Source: an uncultured Ruminococcus sp.
Lineage (GTDB): Bacteria > Bacillota > Clostridia > Oscillospirales > Ruminococcaceae
Direction: 5' to 3'
DNA: 13,718 nucleotides
NCBI GenBank assembly: GCA_910579835.1
Contig: CAJTWQ010000048.1
Span: 1 to 13,718 of the forward strand
Shown: positions 7,493 through 13,718 of the stretch, piece after piece
Position numbering within the stretch: position 1 is the first letter of the stretch
Layout of the letters: each line of letters begins with the position of its first letter
Program-made: the position numbers and the translations under genes
Notes under the pieces: model-generated
What the model saw: the letters and a program-made list of their open reading frames with translations, nothing else
Told to the model about the DNA's origin: nothing
Databases searched by the model: none

Positions 7493-7619
7493 GCTTGCCA
7501 ACACAACAGCAGTTACCTTTTCAGGGAGATTTTACTTTTTCGAATCCCGCCTGCCGGCTCGGTCACTGCTTCTGCGTTGCAAAGCCTTTTCAAAAGTATT
7601 TGCTGCTGTTATGTTAAGC
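7493..7619. repeat. Inverted repeat in the dnaK-dnaJ gap
   Basis: AACAGCAG (7505-7512) pairs with CTGCTGTT (7603-7610). Beyond a single mismatch, AACA (7500-7503) pairs with TGTT (7612-7615), and beyond a 3-base bulge GCTT (7493-7496) pairs with AAGC (7616-7619). That gives 16 pairs enclosing about 90 bases. No flanking direct repeat is obvious. It may be a structured leader of dnaJ within the operon transcript or an inserted MITE-like repeat. Confidence 0.5.
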
Positions 7620-7622
7620 ACT

Positions 7623-7651
7623 ATCAGGGCGAAAGAATTTTTCGCCCTGAT
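7623..7651. terminator. Hairpin just after dnaK, T-rich tail on the plus side
   Basis: ATCAGGGCGAAA (7623-7634) pairs perfectly with TTTCGCCCTGAT (7640-7651) around a 5-base loop. On the minus strand, the direction of dnaK and dnaJ, no T-run follows, so it should let polymerase through and could protect dnaK mRNA at its 3' end. On the plus strand ATTTTTATTTT follows, as in a terminator, although no plus-strand gene precedes it. It starts about ten bases beyond the dnaK stop. Confidence 0.6.
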
Positions 7652-7660
7652 ATTTTTATT

Positions 7661-9514
7661 TTAAACCTCTGTAAAATCAGCGTCAACAACGCCGTCGTCA
7701 TTTCCGCCGTCGGCCTGACCGCCTGCCATATCGGCAAACTGAGAAGGATCAATTCCCTCTGCGCCGCCGTTGGGGTTAGTCTGCTGGTAGATCTTGGCTG
7801 AAAGATCATAGAAAGCTTTCTGGAGATCATCCTTCTGAGTCTTTATCTCATCATAATTTTCAGCCTCAACAGCAGATTTGAGAGCTGCGCACTTTGTCTC
7901 AATATTTGCTTTTTCATCGGCAGAAACCTTATCGCCGAAGTCGGCAAGAGCCTTTTCGCACTGGAATACCAGATTCTCAGCCTCGTTTTTGCTGTCTACC
8001 TGTTCGCGGCGCTTCTTGTCCTCAGCCGCATACTGCTCGGCTTCCTTGACAGCCTTGTCTATATCGTCCTTTGACATATTTGTAGAGGACGTGATAGTGA
8101 TATTCTGTTCCTTGCCTGTGCCGAGATCCTTAGCGGAAACATGAACGATACCGTTTCTGTCAATATCGAAAGTAACCTCGATCTGGGGAATTCCTCTGGG
8201 CGCAGGAGCAATGCCGTCAAGCAGGAATGTTCCAAGCATCTTGTTATCCTTTGCAAATTCACGCTCACCCTGGAGAACCTTGATGTCAACGGCAGGCTGA
8301 TTGTCGGAATATGTGGAGAAAACCTGTGACTTCTTTGTAGGAATGGTCGTATTTCTCTCAATCATTCTTGTACAAATGCCGCCTGCTGTCTCGATACCGA
8401 GAGAAAGAGGAGTAACGTCAAGAAGAAGGAGTCCGTTTTCAACTTCTCCGCCGAGGATGCCTCCCTGATATGCAGCTCCGAGAGCAACGCACTCGTCAGG
8501 GTTAATGCCCTTGAAAGGATCCTTGCCGATAAGCTTCTTTACAGCGTCCTGAACGGCAGGGATTCTTGAAGAACCGCCGACCATGAGTACCTTGTCAAGT
8601 TCAGAAGCGGAAAGTCCGCTGTCGCTGAGAGCCTGACGTACAGGACCCATTGTAGCCTCTACGAGGTCGGCTGTAAGTTCGTTGAATTTAGCCTGTGTAA
8701 GAGTGAGATCAAGGTGCTTCGGCGTGCCGGAAGCGTCCACAGTGATGAAAGGTATGTTGATAGGAGTCGTTGTTCTGGATGAAAGCTCGATCTTTGCCTT
8801 TTCAGCTGCGTCCTTGAGTCTCTGACCAGCCATTTTATCCTGCGAAAGGTCGATACCCTCTGCTTTCTTGAATTCCTCTACGATCCAGTTGATAATGCGC
8901 TGATCGAAGTCGTCGCCGCCCAGACGGTTATTTCCGGCTGTTGCAAGCACCTGCTGAACATCCTCGCCCATTTCGATGATAGATACGTCAAACGTACCGC
9001 CGCCGAGGTCGTAAACCATTACGGTCTGATCCTCTTCTTTGTCGATTCCGTAAGAAAGAGCTGCGGCTGTAGGTTCGTTGATAATACGCTTAACGTTAAG
9101 TCCTGCTATCTGTCCTGCGTCCTTTGTAGCCTGTCTCTGGGAGTCGGTAAAGTAAGCCGGAACAGTAATAACAGCTTCTGTTACAGTTTCTCCAAGATAT
9201 GCCTCTGCATCAGACTTGAGCTTCTGGAGAGTCATTGCGGAAATCTGCTGAGGGGTATAATTCTTGCCGTCGATAGTTACTTTATAATCAGAACCCATGT
9301 GTCTCTTGATAGAAGAAATAGTTCTATCGTGATTTGTTATAGCCTGTCTCTTAGCCACCTGACCTACGAGACGCTCGCCGCTGCTGGTAAATGCCACAAC
9401 GGACGGAGTAGTTCTTGCTCCCTCACTGTTGGGGATAACAACGGCGTTTCCACCCTCCATAACAGCTACGCATGAGTTTGTTGTACCAAGGTCGATACCA
9501 ATAATTTTTCCCAT
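7661..9514 (-). CDS. dnaK: Chaperone DnaK (Hsp70)
   Basis: The 617-residue protein is a full-length Hsp70 of the shorter Gram-positive type. It binds exposed hydrophobic peptides in an ATP-driven cycle with DnaJ and GrpE in the cytoplasm. The ATPase domain (about 1-360) shows GIDLGTTNS at 6-14, DLGGGTFD at 169-176 and MVGGSSRIP at 311-319. The hydrophobic interdomain linker LLLLDV is at 362-367, followed by the substrate-binding beta domain from TPLSLGIETAGG and a helical lid to about 575. The C-terminus is Gly/Asp-rich and ends DADFTEV, as in bacterial DnaKs. The ATG has GGAGGAA at 9521-9527, six bases upstream. It is the third gene of the hrcA operon, with 54 bases after grpE and no terminator between them. 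Nothing is atypical. Confidence 0.98.
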   Translation of the reverse strand: MGKIIGIDLGTTNSCVAVMEGGNAVVIPNSEGARTTPSVVAFTSSGERLVGQVAKRQAITNHDRTISSIKRHMGSDYKVTIDGKNYTPQQISAMTLQKLKSDAEAYLGETVTEAVITVPAYFTDSQRQATKDAGQIAGLNVKRIINEPTAAALSYGIDKEEDQTVMVYDLGGGTFDVSIIEMGEDVQQVLATAGNNRLGGDDFDQRIINWIVEEFKKAEGIDLSQDKMAGQRLKDAAEKAKIELSSRTTTPINIPFITVDASGTPKHLDLTLTQAKFNELTADLVEATMGPVRQALSDSGLSASELDKVLMVGGSSRIPAVQDAVKKLIGKDPFKGINPDECVALGAAYQGGILGGEVENGLLLLDVTPLSLGIETAGGICTRMIERNTTIPTKKSQVFSTYSDNQPAVDIKVLQGEREFAKDNKMLGTFLLDGIAPAPRGIPQIEVTFDIDRNGIVHVSAKDLGTGKEQNITITSSTNMSKDDIDKAVKEAEQYAAEDKKRREQVDSKNEAENLVFQCEKALADFGDKVSADEKANIETKCAALKSAVEAENYDEIKTQKDDLQKAFYDLSAKIYQQTNPNGGAEGIDPSQFADMAGGQADGGNDDGVVDADFTEV

Positions 9515-9568
9515 AATAAATTCCTCCTAAAATAGATATATATGGTTATTTAATTTATCTGCTTACTT

Positions 9569-10147
9569 TTAAACCGCTACTGCCACCATAGCCGGACGGA
9601 TAAGTTTGTCGCCCAGCATATAGCCTTTCTGATATACGGCGCATACATGATTCGGCTCGTAGTCTGTTCCCTCCAGCTGTTGTATTGCATTGTGGAAATT
9701 CGGGTCAAACTCTGCGCCTGCGGCTTCGATTTCAGTAACGTTCATCTTATCGAGAAAATCCTTGAACTGTCCGAAAATCATTGCCATTCCGCTTTTAAAA
9801 TTCTCATCGGTACATTCGGCTTCAAGAGATCTTTCAAAGCTGTCGATCACCGGCAAAAGCTTTTCAATACACTTTACGGAAGCATTCTGATAAGTTTCGG
9901 TTTTTTCCTTTGCCGTCCTTTTGCGGTAGTTGTCATATTCCGCAAGAATTCTCAGATGCTTGTCTTTTGCCTCCTGAAGTTCTTCCTCCAGTTGTGCATA
10001 CTGAGAAGCGGCGTCATTATATTCGCTTACGGCGTCGTCCTCGTCGGTTCTGCCGTTCTCATCTTCTGCGGCGTTTTCAGGAATCAGCTCCTCACCGATT
10101 TCCATCTCAGATTCTTCGGCTTCATTTGTGAAGTTTTTTTCTTCCAT
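9569..10147 (-). CDS. grpE: Nucleotide exchange factor GrpE
   Basis: The 192-residue protein releases ADP from DnaK and acts as a homodimer. It begins with a strongly acidic, probably disordered stretch (1-45). A long coiled-coil helix follows (about 48-90, with the family motif AEYDNYRKRTAKE at 69-81), and then the C-terminal beta domain that contacts DnaK. That domain contains FDPNFHNAIQ (147-156) and GYMLGDKLIRPAMVAVA (175-191). AAAGGAG at 10155-10161 lies seven bases before the ATG. Only 18 bases separate it from hrcA, indicating tight co-transcription. Length and motifs are normal. Confidence 0.97.
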   Translation of the reverse strand: MEEKNFTNEAEESEMEIGEELIPENAAEDENGRTDEDDAVSEYNDAASQYAQLEEELQEAKDKHLRILAEYDNYRKRTAKEKTETYQNASVKCIEKLLPVIDSFERSLEAECTDENFKSGMAMIFGQFKDFLDKMNVTEIEAAGAEFDPNFHNAIQQLEGTDYEPNHVCAVYQKGYMLGDKLIRPAMVAVAV

Positions 10148-10165
10148 TGGTATGCTCCTTTCAAG

Positions 10166-11215
10166 CTAATTTACAAAGCCGTCCGGCTCTGCCGTTTCCT
10201 CGTCCGTACTGTAATCGCCGGACATAATGCTTGATATTTTCTGCGTCAGGTAGTCGACATAAGGGATGATCTTTTTATAATCAATTCTCATAGGTCCTAT
10301 AATGCCGAGGGAACCGGCGTCTCTGCCGCCCTTACGGTATTTGGAGACTATAAGACTTGAATTTCCTATGGCAAAACTGTCGTTTTCCGAACCGAACTTT
10401 ACCTGGATCCCGCTGAAAGCGTCCTCCAGAATTCCAGTAAAATCGTTTTTATGCTCGATAAATCTCACGACCTCAGTTTTGTCGAGATCGTCGCAGGAGA
10501 GAAGTTTTTCGCCCCCTCTTACGGTAAGCTCCTGATGGCGAAGATCCTCGGAAAGCTCGCATATTCCTCTGACAAGGGGAGATAGCGAAACCATATATGT
10601 GCTCAGCGCCGCCACCATTTTATCAAACATTTCGTCCGAAAGCTCGTCAACGGTTATTCCGCTGAGATTTTCCTCTATATAATGCGTAAAGAATTCAAGC
10701 TGCTCGTGATTAAGGTCAAATTCCAGTCGGCAAGCTTTATTCTTAATGCTTCCGCTGGAAGTGATAAGAAGAATCACATAAATCCGCTTTCCTGTCGGAA
10801 TGACCTCAACCTTGGAGATCACTGAAAATCTCGGAGCCGAATTCACTGTTACAGCCGCACACTGAGTAAGCTCCGTAAGAGCAGCAGCGGCGTTCTGCAC
10901 AAGAAGTTCCTCCGGTGTGTCCTCTCCTCCCAGCATTTCGTCCAAACGGCGTTTTTCGTCGTCTGGAAGTTCGGGAAGCGTCATAAGCTCGTCGATATAC
11001 AATCTGTATCCCATAAATGTAGGAATTCTTCCTGCTGAAGTATGAGGCTGCTCCAGATAGCCCATTTGTTCCAGAGCCGCCATATCATTGCGTATGGTAG
11101 CTGCGGAGACTTTTATATGCTCCATTCTGGAAATCGCTTTAGAGCCTACAGGCTCGCCGGTTCTGACATACTCGTCAACTACAGCAGCAAGAATTTTCAG
11201 CTTTCTGTCGTCCAC
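10166..11215 (-). CDS. hrcA: Heat-inducible transcription repressor HrcA
   Basis: The 349-residue protein represses class I heat-shock genes by binding CIRCE, and in Firmicutes its folding depends on GroE. The N-terminal winged helix spans about 1-70, with recognition-helix sequence VSAATIRNDMAALEQMGYL (36-54) and the wing HTSAGRIPT (58-66). An inserted dimerisation region and GAF-like domain follow. Translation starts at GTG (11213-11215): in-frame stops TAA and TGA lie immediately upstream, so no earlier start exists, and homology begins at once. The ribosome site AAAGG (11228-11232) is 12 bases away, longer than ideal, which with GTG suggests modest translation, sensible for a repressor. 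It is first in hrcA-grpE-dnaK-dnaJ and is autoregulated through the CIRCE just upstream. Confidence 0.96.
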   Translation of the reverse strand: MDDRKLKILAAVVDEYVRTGEPVGSKAISRMEHIKVSAATIRNDMAALEQMGYLEQPHTSAGRIPTFMGYRLYIDELMTLPELPDDEKRRLDEMLGGEDTPEELLVQNAAAALTELTQCAAVTVNSAPRFSVISKVEVIPTGKRIYVILLITSSGSIKNKACRLEFDLNHEQLEFFTHYIEENLSGITVDELSDEMFDKMVAALSTYMVSLSPLVRGICELSEDLRHQELTVRGGEKLLSCDDLDKTEVVRFIEHKNDFTGILEDAFSGIQVKFGSENDSFAIGNSSLIVSKYRKGGRDAGSLGIIGPMRIDYKKIIPYVDYLTQKISSIMSGDYSTDEETAEPDGFVN

Positions 11216-11239
11216 GAATTATCACAACCTTTCTTTGCT

Positions 11240-11266
11240 TTAGCACTCTCTGTCTTTGAGTGCTAA
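11240..11266. promoter_or_regulatory. CIRCE operator, HrcA binding site
   Basis: The sequence TTAGCACTC-N9-GAGTGCTAA is a perfect match to the CIRCE consensus with no mismatches in either arm. It starts four bases downstream of the -10 box, so bound HrcA would cover the transcription start of its own operon. It also forms a hairpin in the 5' end of the mRNA. Confidence 0.98.
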
Positions 11267-11270
11267 ATAT

Positions 11271-11299
11271 AATTTATCACTATTGTGCCGCTTTGTCAA
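11271..11299 (-). promoter_or_regulatory. Promoter of the hrcA-grpE-dnaK-dnaJ operon
   Basis: On the minus strand TTGACA (11294-11299), a 17-base spacer and TAAATT (11271-11276), with TGA before the -10 as an extended -10. The start of transcription is expected near 11264, inside CIRCE. This is a housekeeping-type promoter, consistent with class I heat-shock control by repression and not by an alternative sigma factor. Confidence 0.88.
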
Positions 11300-11378
11300 G
11301 CAATTTATGCATTTTCAGCACTTTGCATTATTTTTACATATTATTTTTTTTAATTCTCGCCATTTTAACAACAAAAAT

Positions 11379-11411
11379 ATTGCCGTACAGTATAATCTTC
11401 TGTACGGCAAT
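11379..11411 (-). terminator. Intrinsic terminator of the carboxypeptidase gene
   Basis: ATTGCCGTACAG (11379-11390) pairs perfectly with CTGTACGGCAAT (11400-11411), 12 pairs with a 9-base loop. On the minus strand ATTTTTGTTGTT follows. The stem begins 15 bases after the stop codon of the gene. Confidence 0.88.
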
Positions 11412-11425
11412 GTACTTATATTTTA

Positions 11426-12538
11426 TTATTCTTCGTTTGGTGTATCATCAATTGTATCGTCAGCATTATCGCTGTTGTTATCATCGCCGCTGCCTGCGTC
11501 TACCTTTGATTCTATCTTCGGAATGCCGCTTTCATAGACAGTAACAATAAAACCGTCGATATTGTTGCCTGAAATGCCGTATTCCTTTCCGGCAGGAACA
11601 GGCACGGTGGTCTTTTCAGCTCCGTCGTCCGAGGGAACAAAGTAGACTTCATAGCTCCTGTTTTCGTCGTCCGTAATCTTCAGATGTTCGCCCTCATACG
11701 GATATTTCTCTCTGAGAAGATCTATATATTCCTCCAGACAAAGATTATTCTTCATAATATAATAAGCATGAGGGATTCCTACATAACGGAAGTGCCACGG
11801 TTCTGCGGCAATTTTCGTTATATCTTTCTTTTCCTCCGTGTAGCGGACGATAAAGCCGTATTTGTAGCAGTTTTCATTAAGCCACGCAAAATCTCCGGTA
11901 CCCTGATAGTCATAATTTTCCGTTTCGCTGAAATCAAAGGCATATCCCGTTTCATGCTCGCTGAAACCTGGCTTTGCAGCAATTTCAGGGCCTTTTTCGT
12001 CAAGGATCTGCTGCTGACGTTCAGTGCTTCTGTACGCTCCGTATATAATTAAAGTTCCATTGTAGTACAGATTGTAGAAATCTTTGATCATTATCTCCAT
12101 AGGCTCATACACGGACGACAGAATAAGATCGTCCTCCTCCGGAGTATTTGGATCTGCAAGTGCAGAAAAGAAAGTAATTTCCTTTTCATTGTTCTTTTCA
12201 ATTATGCTTACAAGTTCCTCATCGCCGCCGAAATACTGATGATCCTCGTTGACAAGAATAAGGTCTCCCTTGTACTTGTCCTTTGTATTTGCCATAAAGG
12301 ATTCATAGATCACCTTGTCAGGATCCTGCGTCTCCCCGGAAGAAACGGTTGTCGGTTCGGCAACATCAATGATGCTTTCTCCGGTATCAGTTTTGTCTAT
12401 AGTCTGAGAATGCTTCACTGCTCCGTTTATAATAAAAACCGCAGCGGCGATCATTCCGGCGCAAATAATAAGCTCTGTCATGCGTTTTGTACGCTGTATG
12501 CTTTTTTCCTTGCTTATTCTTTGTTTCTTCTTAGCCAT
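11426..12538 (-). CDS. Membrane-anchored VanY-type D-alanyl-D-alanine carboxypeptidase (M15B)
   Basis: The 370-residue protein should trim the terminal D-Ala from peptidoglycan stem peptides outside the membrane, as a zinc peptidase of family M15B. A basic N-terminus is followed by one hydrophobic segment (about 21-39), a signal anchor, then a linker rich in acidic residues, Ser and Thr. The catalytic domain has YGAYRSTERQQ (166-176), the SxHxxGxAxD motif at 193-202 (zinc ligands His195 and Asp202), and EPWH at 246-249 (Glu246 catalytic, His249 third ligand). A beta-rich segment of unknown role and a very acidic tail (351-370) follow. The start is chosen by AAGGAG at 12545-12550, six bases upstream; the frame extends 23 residues further without such a site. 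It is a single-gene unit with its own terminator. No VanRS-like regulators are near, so a resistance role is not implied; wall remodelling is more likely. Confidence 0.9.
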   Translation of the reverse strand: MAKKKQRISKEKSIQRTKRMTELIICAGMIAAAVFIINGAVKHSQTIDKTDTGESIIDVAEPTTVSSGETQDPDKVIYESFMANTKDKYKGDLILVNEDHQYFGGDEELVSIIEKNNEKEITFFSALADPNTPEEDDLILSSVYEPMEIMIKDFYNLYYNGTLIIYGAYRSTERQQQILDEKGPEIAAKPGFSEHETGYAFDFSETENYDYQGTGDFAWLNENCYKYGFIVRYTEEKKDITKIAAEPWHFRYVGIPHAYYIMKNNLCLEEYIDLLREKYPYEGEHLKITDDENRSYEVYFVPSDDGAEKTTVPVPAGKEYGISGNNIDGFIVTVYESGIPKIESKVDAGSGDDNNSDNADDTIDDTPNEE

Positions 12539-12568
12539 TTTTATCTCCTTACCGTAATAAACACAAAG

Positions 12569-12740
12569 GGCAATACCGCACAAAGACCGCTTTACGGCTT
12601 TGCACATCAGCTGCTTGCATATTTTCCGTCATATCACACAAAAATTCCTTGACAGGTGATAGCCTGCCTGCGGAATATTTATGCAATCTGACTAAAAATC
12701 TGACTGCGCATCTGCCGCACAATCTCTGTGCGGTGTTGCC
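12569..12740. mobile_element. Candidate 172-bp MITE-like element in the carboxypeptidase leader
   Basis: The ends are a 14-bp inverted repeat with one mismatch: GGCAATACCGCACA (12569-12582) and TGTGCGGTGTTGCC (12727-12740). The direct repeat AAAG abuts both ends (12565-12568 and 12741-12744), as a 4-bp target duplication would. Inside are further nested complementary pairs, TTGCATA with TATGCAA, and ATTCC (12644-12648) with GGAAT (12672-12676). A local hairpin CCGCAC (12715-12720) with GTGCGG (12728-12733) shares the right-end sequence. There is no transposase. It lies between the promoter and the ribosome site of the carboxypeptidase gene and so would be transcribed as its leader. A structured regulatory RNA is the alternative reading. 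Confidence 0.5.
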
Positions 12741-13010
12741 AAAGATATTATACATAACATTATTATAACACATAATTTCAAAAAAATATAGTAGTTTAAT
12801 GTGATATTTGTAAACATGCTTAATTTTACATTTATTAAAGCGTTTAAATTCTGCATTTTGCACTAATCCTATATCCCATAATCCTTATGGATATAGGATT
12901 TATGGGGGAACGTCTGAAATTGGCTGCGTTAACTTCCGAGTAAGTCTATTCATTATGCACAATTATTCTCCATGAAATATCACCTTTTTCACAATATTTC
13001 CGGAACCCTA
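12741..13010. other. Gene-free divergent intergenic stretch with a palindrome
   Basis: This A/T-rich stretch separates the leftward carboxypeptidase gene from the rightward zinc-ribbon gene. It holds the carboxypeptidase promoter region near its left end. AATCCTATATCC (12865-12876) pairs perfectly with GGATATAGGATT (12889-12900) around a 12-base loop; no T-run follows on either strand, so it is not a clear terminator, and its role is unknown. No gene is supported elsewhere in the stretch. Confidence 0.6.
12747..12767 (-). promoter_or_regulatory. Likely -10 region(s) for the carboxypeptidase gene
   Basis: Two TATAAT boxes occur on the minus strand, at 12762-12767 (preceded by TGT, an extended -10) and at 12747-12752. 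No good -35 box is seen at the right distance from either. The inner box would start transcription near 12740, right at the end of the inverted-repeat element; the outer one near 12755. Confidence 0.5.
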
Positions 13011-13039
13011 TTGAAAAAAAGCGAATAAGATGCTATAAT
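13011..13039 (+). promoter_or_regulatory. Promoter of the zinc-ribbon gene
   Basis: TTGAAA (13011-13016), 17 bases, TATAAT (13034-13039), with TGC before the -10 box as an extended -10. Transcription would start near 13046. Confidence 0.85.
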
Positions 13040-13046
13040 CATAGTA

Positions 13047-13072
13047 AGCGAAACAATATAGATTTGTTCGCT
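13047..13072 (+). other. 5'-end hairpin in the zinc-ribbon gene leader
   Basis: AGCGA (13047-13051) and ACAA (13053-13056) pair with TTGT (13064-13067) and TCGCT (13068-13072), with one bulged A and a 7-base loop. It would sit at the very 5' end of the transcript, where such stems can slow mRNA decay. The structure is visible; the role is inference. Confidence 0.55.
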
Positions 13073-13099
13073 GCAATTATCTCTCAAGGGAGTGATAAT

Positions 13100-13718
13100 A
13101 TGACGTGTCCTCAGTGCGGCAATGAAAATCCGCCTAAACTGAAATTCTGCGTAAAATGCGGAATGAATCTTGAAAATCCTCAGGAAATAAATTATGAACA
13201 GGTCGATCTGGGAAATTATCATTCGGAGGAGGATCAAAGTTCCGGCAAATTCAGCCTCGGCAGCGGTACCTTCACTATCCGTGATTCCGCGTCTGTGTCG
13301 GATACATCTTCGGATTTCTATACTGCCGACGAACTTAACAGCGACGAGGAGGAATTTGATTTCAGCAGCTTTGACGAACCCTTTATTCCTAAACTTGATG
13401 CTGACCGTCTATCTCTGCCGGCAATGAATCAGACGCCTCCGCAGTCTGTGCCTCAAAACTCAGGTATGCGCGGTTTGCCTCCGCAGCAGCCTCACTATCC
13501 GTCTCAGCAGCCTGCTGTGGGCGGGATCCCACAGGCACCGCAAACAGGCGGAATGCCGGCTATGACAGGTATTTCTCAGCCTATTGGAATGAACGGAATG
13601 CCTCAGATGCAGCAGATGAACGCTATTCCTCCGCAGTCTGCTCCGGTTATTCAGCCGCAGATTATAGGTTACGATCAGAATGGAATGCCCGTTTACGGTC
13701 AGGCACAGCCTGTGATGT
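13100..13718 (+). CDS. Zinc-ribbon protein with Gln/Pro/Met-rich tail (partial, 3' end beyond window)
   Basis: The frame is open from ATG at 13100 to the window end, giving 206 residues and no stop. It starts with a four-cysteine zinc ribbon, CPQCGNENPPKLKFCVKCG (3-21), as in many Firmicute membrane or scaffold proteins of unknown function. An acidic Ser/Asp-rich stretch follows (about 42-100, with DEEEFDFSSFDEPF). From about 110 on the sequence is low-complexity, rich in Gln, Pro, Met and Gly, with runs such as MPQMQQMN, and ends near IIGYDQNGMPVYGQ. AGGGAG at 13087-13092 lies seven bases before the start. I do not recognise a specific function. The visible part has no signal peptide or membrane segment; a membrane or folded domain could lie beyond the window. 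The tail is probably disordered. Confidence 0.85.
   Translation, partial: MTCPQCGNENPPKLKFCVKCGMNLENPQEINYEQVDLGNYHSEEDQSSGKFSLGSGTFTIRDSASVSDTSSDFYTADELNSDEEEFDFSSFDEPFIPKLDADRLSLPAMNQTPPQSVPQNSGMRGLPPQQPHYPSQQPAVGGIPQAPQTGGMPAMTGISQPIGMNGMPQMQQMNAIPPQSAPVIQPQIIGYDQNGMPVYGQAQPVM

Noticed and set aside
7541..7565. tRNA T-arm-like sequence TTCGAATCCCGCC in the dnaK-dnaJ gap
   Set aside because: No matching 5' T-stem half, anticodon arm or 5' acceptor half exists upstream, and the reverse strand does not fold as a tRNA either.
11426..12538. Vancomycin resistance vanY
   Set aside because: The catalytic motifs fit M15B carboxypeptidases broadly, and there are no van ligase, dehydrogenase or two-component genes nearby.
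12685..12706. Short direct repeat ATCTGACT twice, possible CRISPR or operator
   Set aside because: Only two 8-base copies with a 4-base gap, inside the inverted-repeat element; no further units and no cas genes.
12549..12863. 104-codon open frame on the minus strand before the carboxypeptidase gene
   Set aside because: It is A/T-rich and passes through the promoter and the inverted-repeat element, with no homology recognised; most likely non-coding.

Overview
This window looks like a chromosomal housekeeping segment of a low-to-moderate GC Firmicute, most probably a Clostridia of the Ruminococcus/Oscillospiraceae kind. The basis is the gene order ylxM-ffh-rpsP-khpA, a complete hrcA-grpE-dnaK-dnaJ operon under a perfect CIRCE operator, strong AGGAGG-type ribosome binding sites, and Firmicute-type promoters. 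The genus is an inference; no rRNA or other direct marker is present.

Layout. Positions 1-190 hold non-coding inverted-repeat DNA. Positions 240-3484 (minus) carry tex, preceded by an alpha/beta hydrolase whose nucleophile serine is replaced by glycine; one divergent promoter near 3526-3554 probably serves both. Positions 3640-6253 (plus) carry ylxM and ffh (SRP), then rpsP (ribosomal protein S16) and khpA (KH-domain RNA chaperone). This is the co-translational targeting and ribosome cluster, and it stops after khpA: the usual rimM-trmD-rplS continuation is missing. A shared hairpin at 6261-6293 separates khpA from the convergent dnaJ. Positions 6299-11299 (minus) are the class I heat-shock operon hrcA-grpE-dnaK-dnaJ, with CIRCE at 11240-11266 overlapping the expected transcription start, so HrcA represses its own operon. 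Positions 11379-12767 (minus) hold a membrane-anchored VanY-type D,D-carboxypeptidase with its terminator and promoter. Positions 13011-13718 (plus) begin a zinc-ribbon protein with a long Gln/Pro/Met-rich disordered tail, cut off by the window end.

How the genes work together: protein folding (DnaK/DnaJ/GrpE/HrcA), protein targeting (Ffh, YlxM), translation and RNA handling (S16, KhpA, Tex) and cell-wall trimming (VanY-like). I see no defence system, CRISPR array, prophage or biosynthetic cluster.

The least ordinary parts are non-coding. A 172-bp element at 12569-12740 has 14-bp near-perfect terminal inverted repeats and abutting AAAG direct repeats; it looks like a MITE and forms almost the whole leader of the carboxypeptidase gene. 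Two other large imperfect palindromes lie at 8-140 and 7493-7619. The Ser-to-Gly change in the hydrolase is the most striking protein-level observation.
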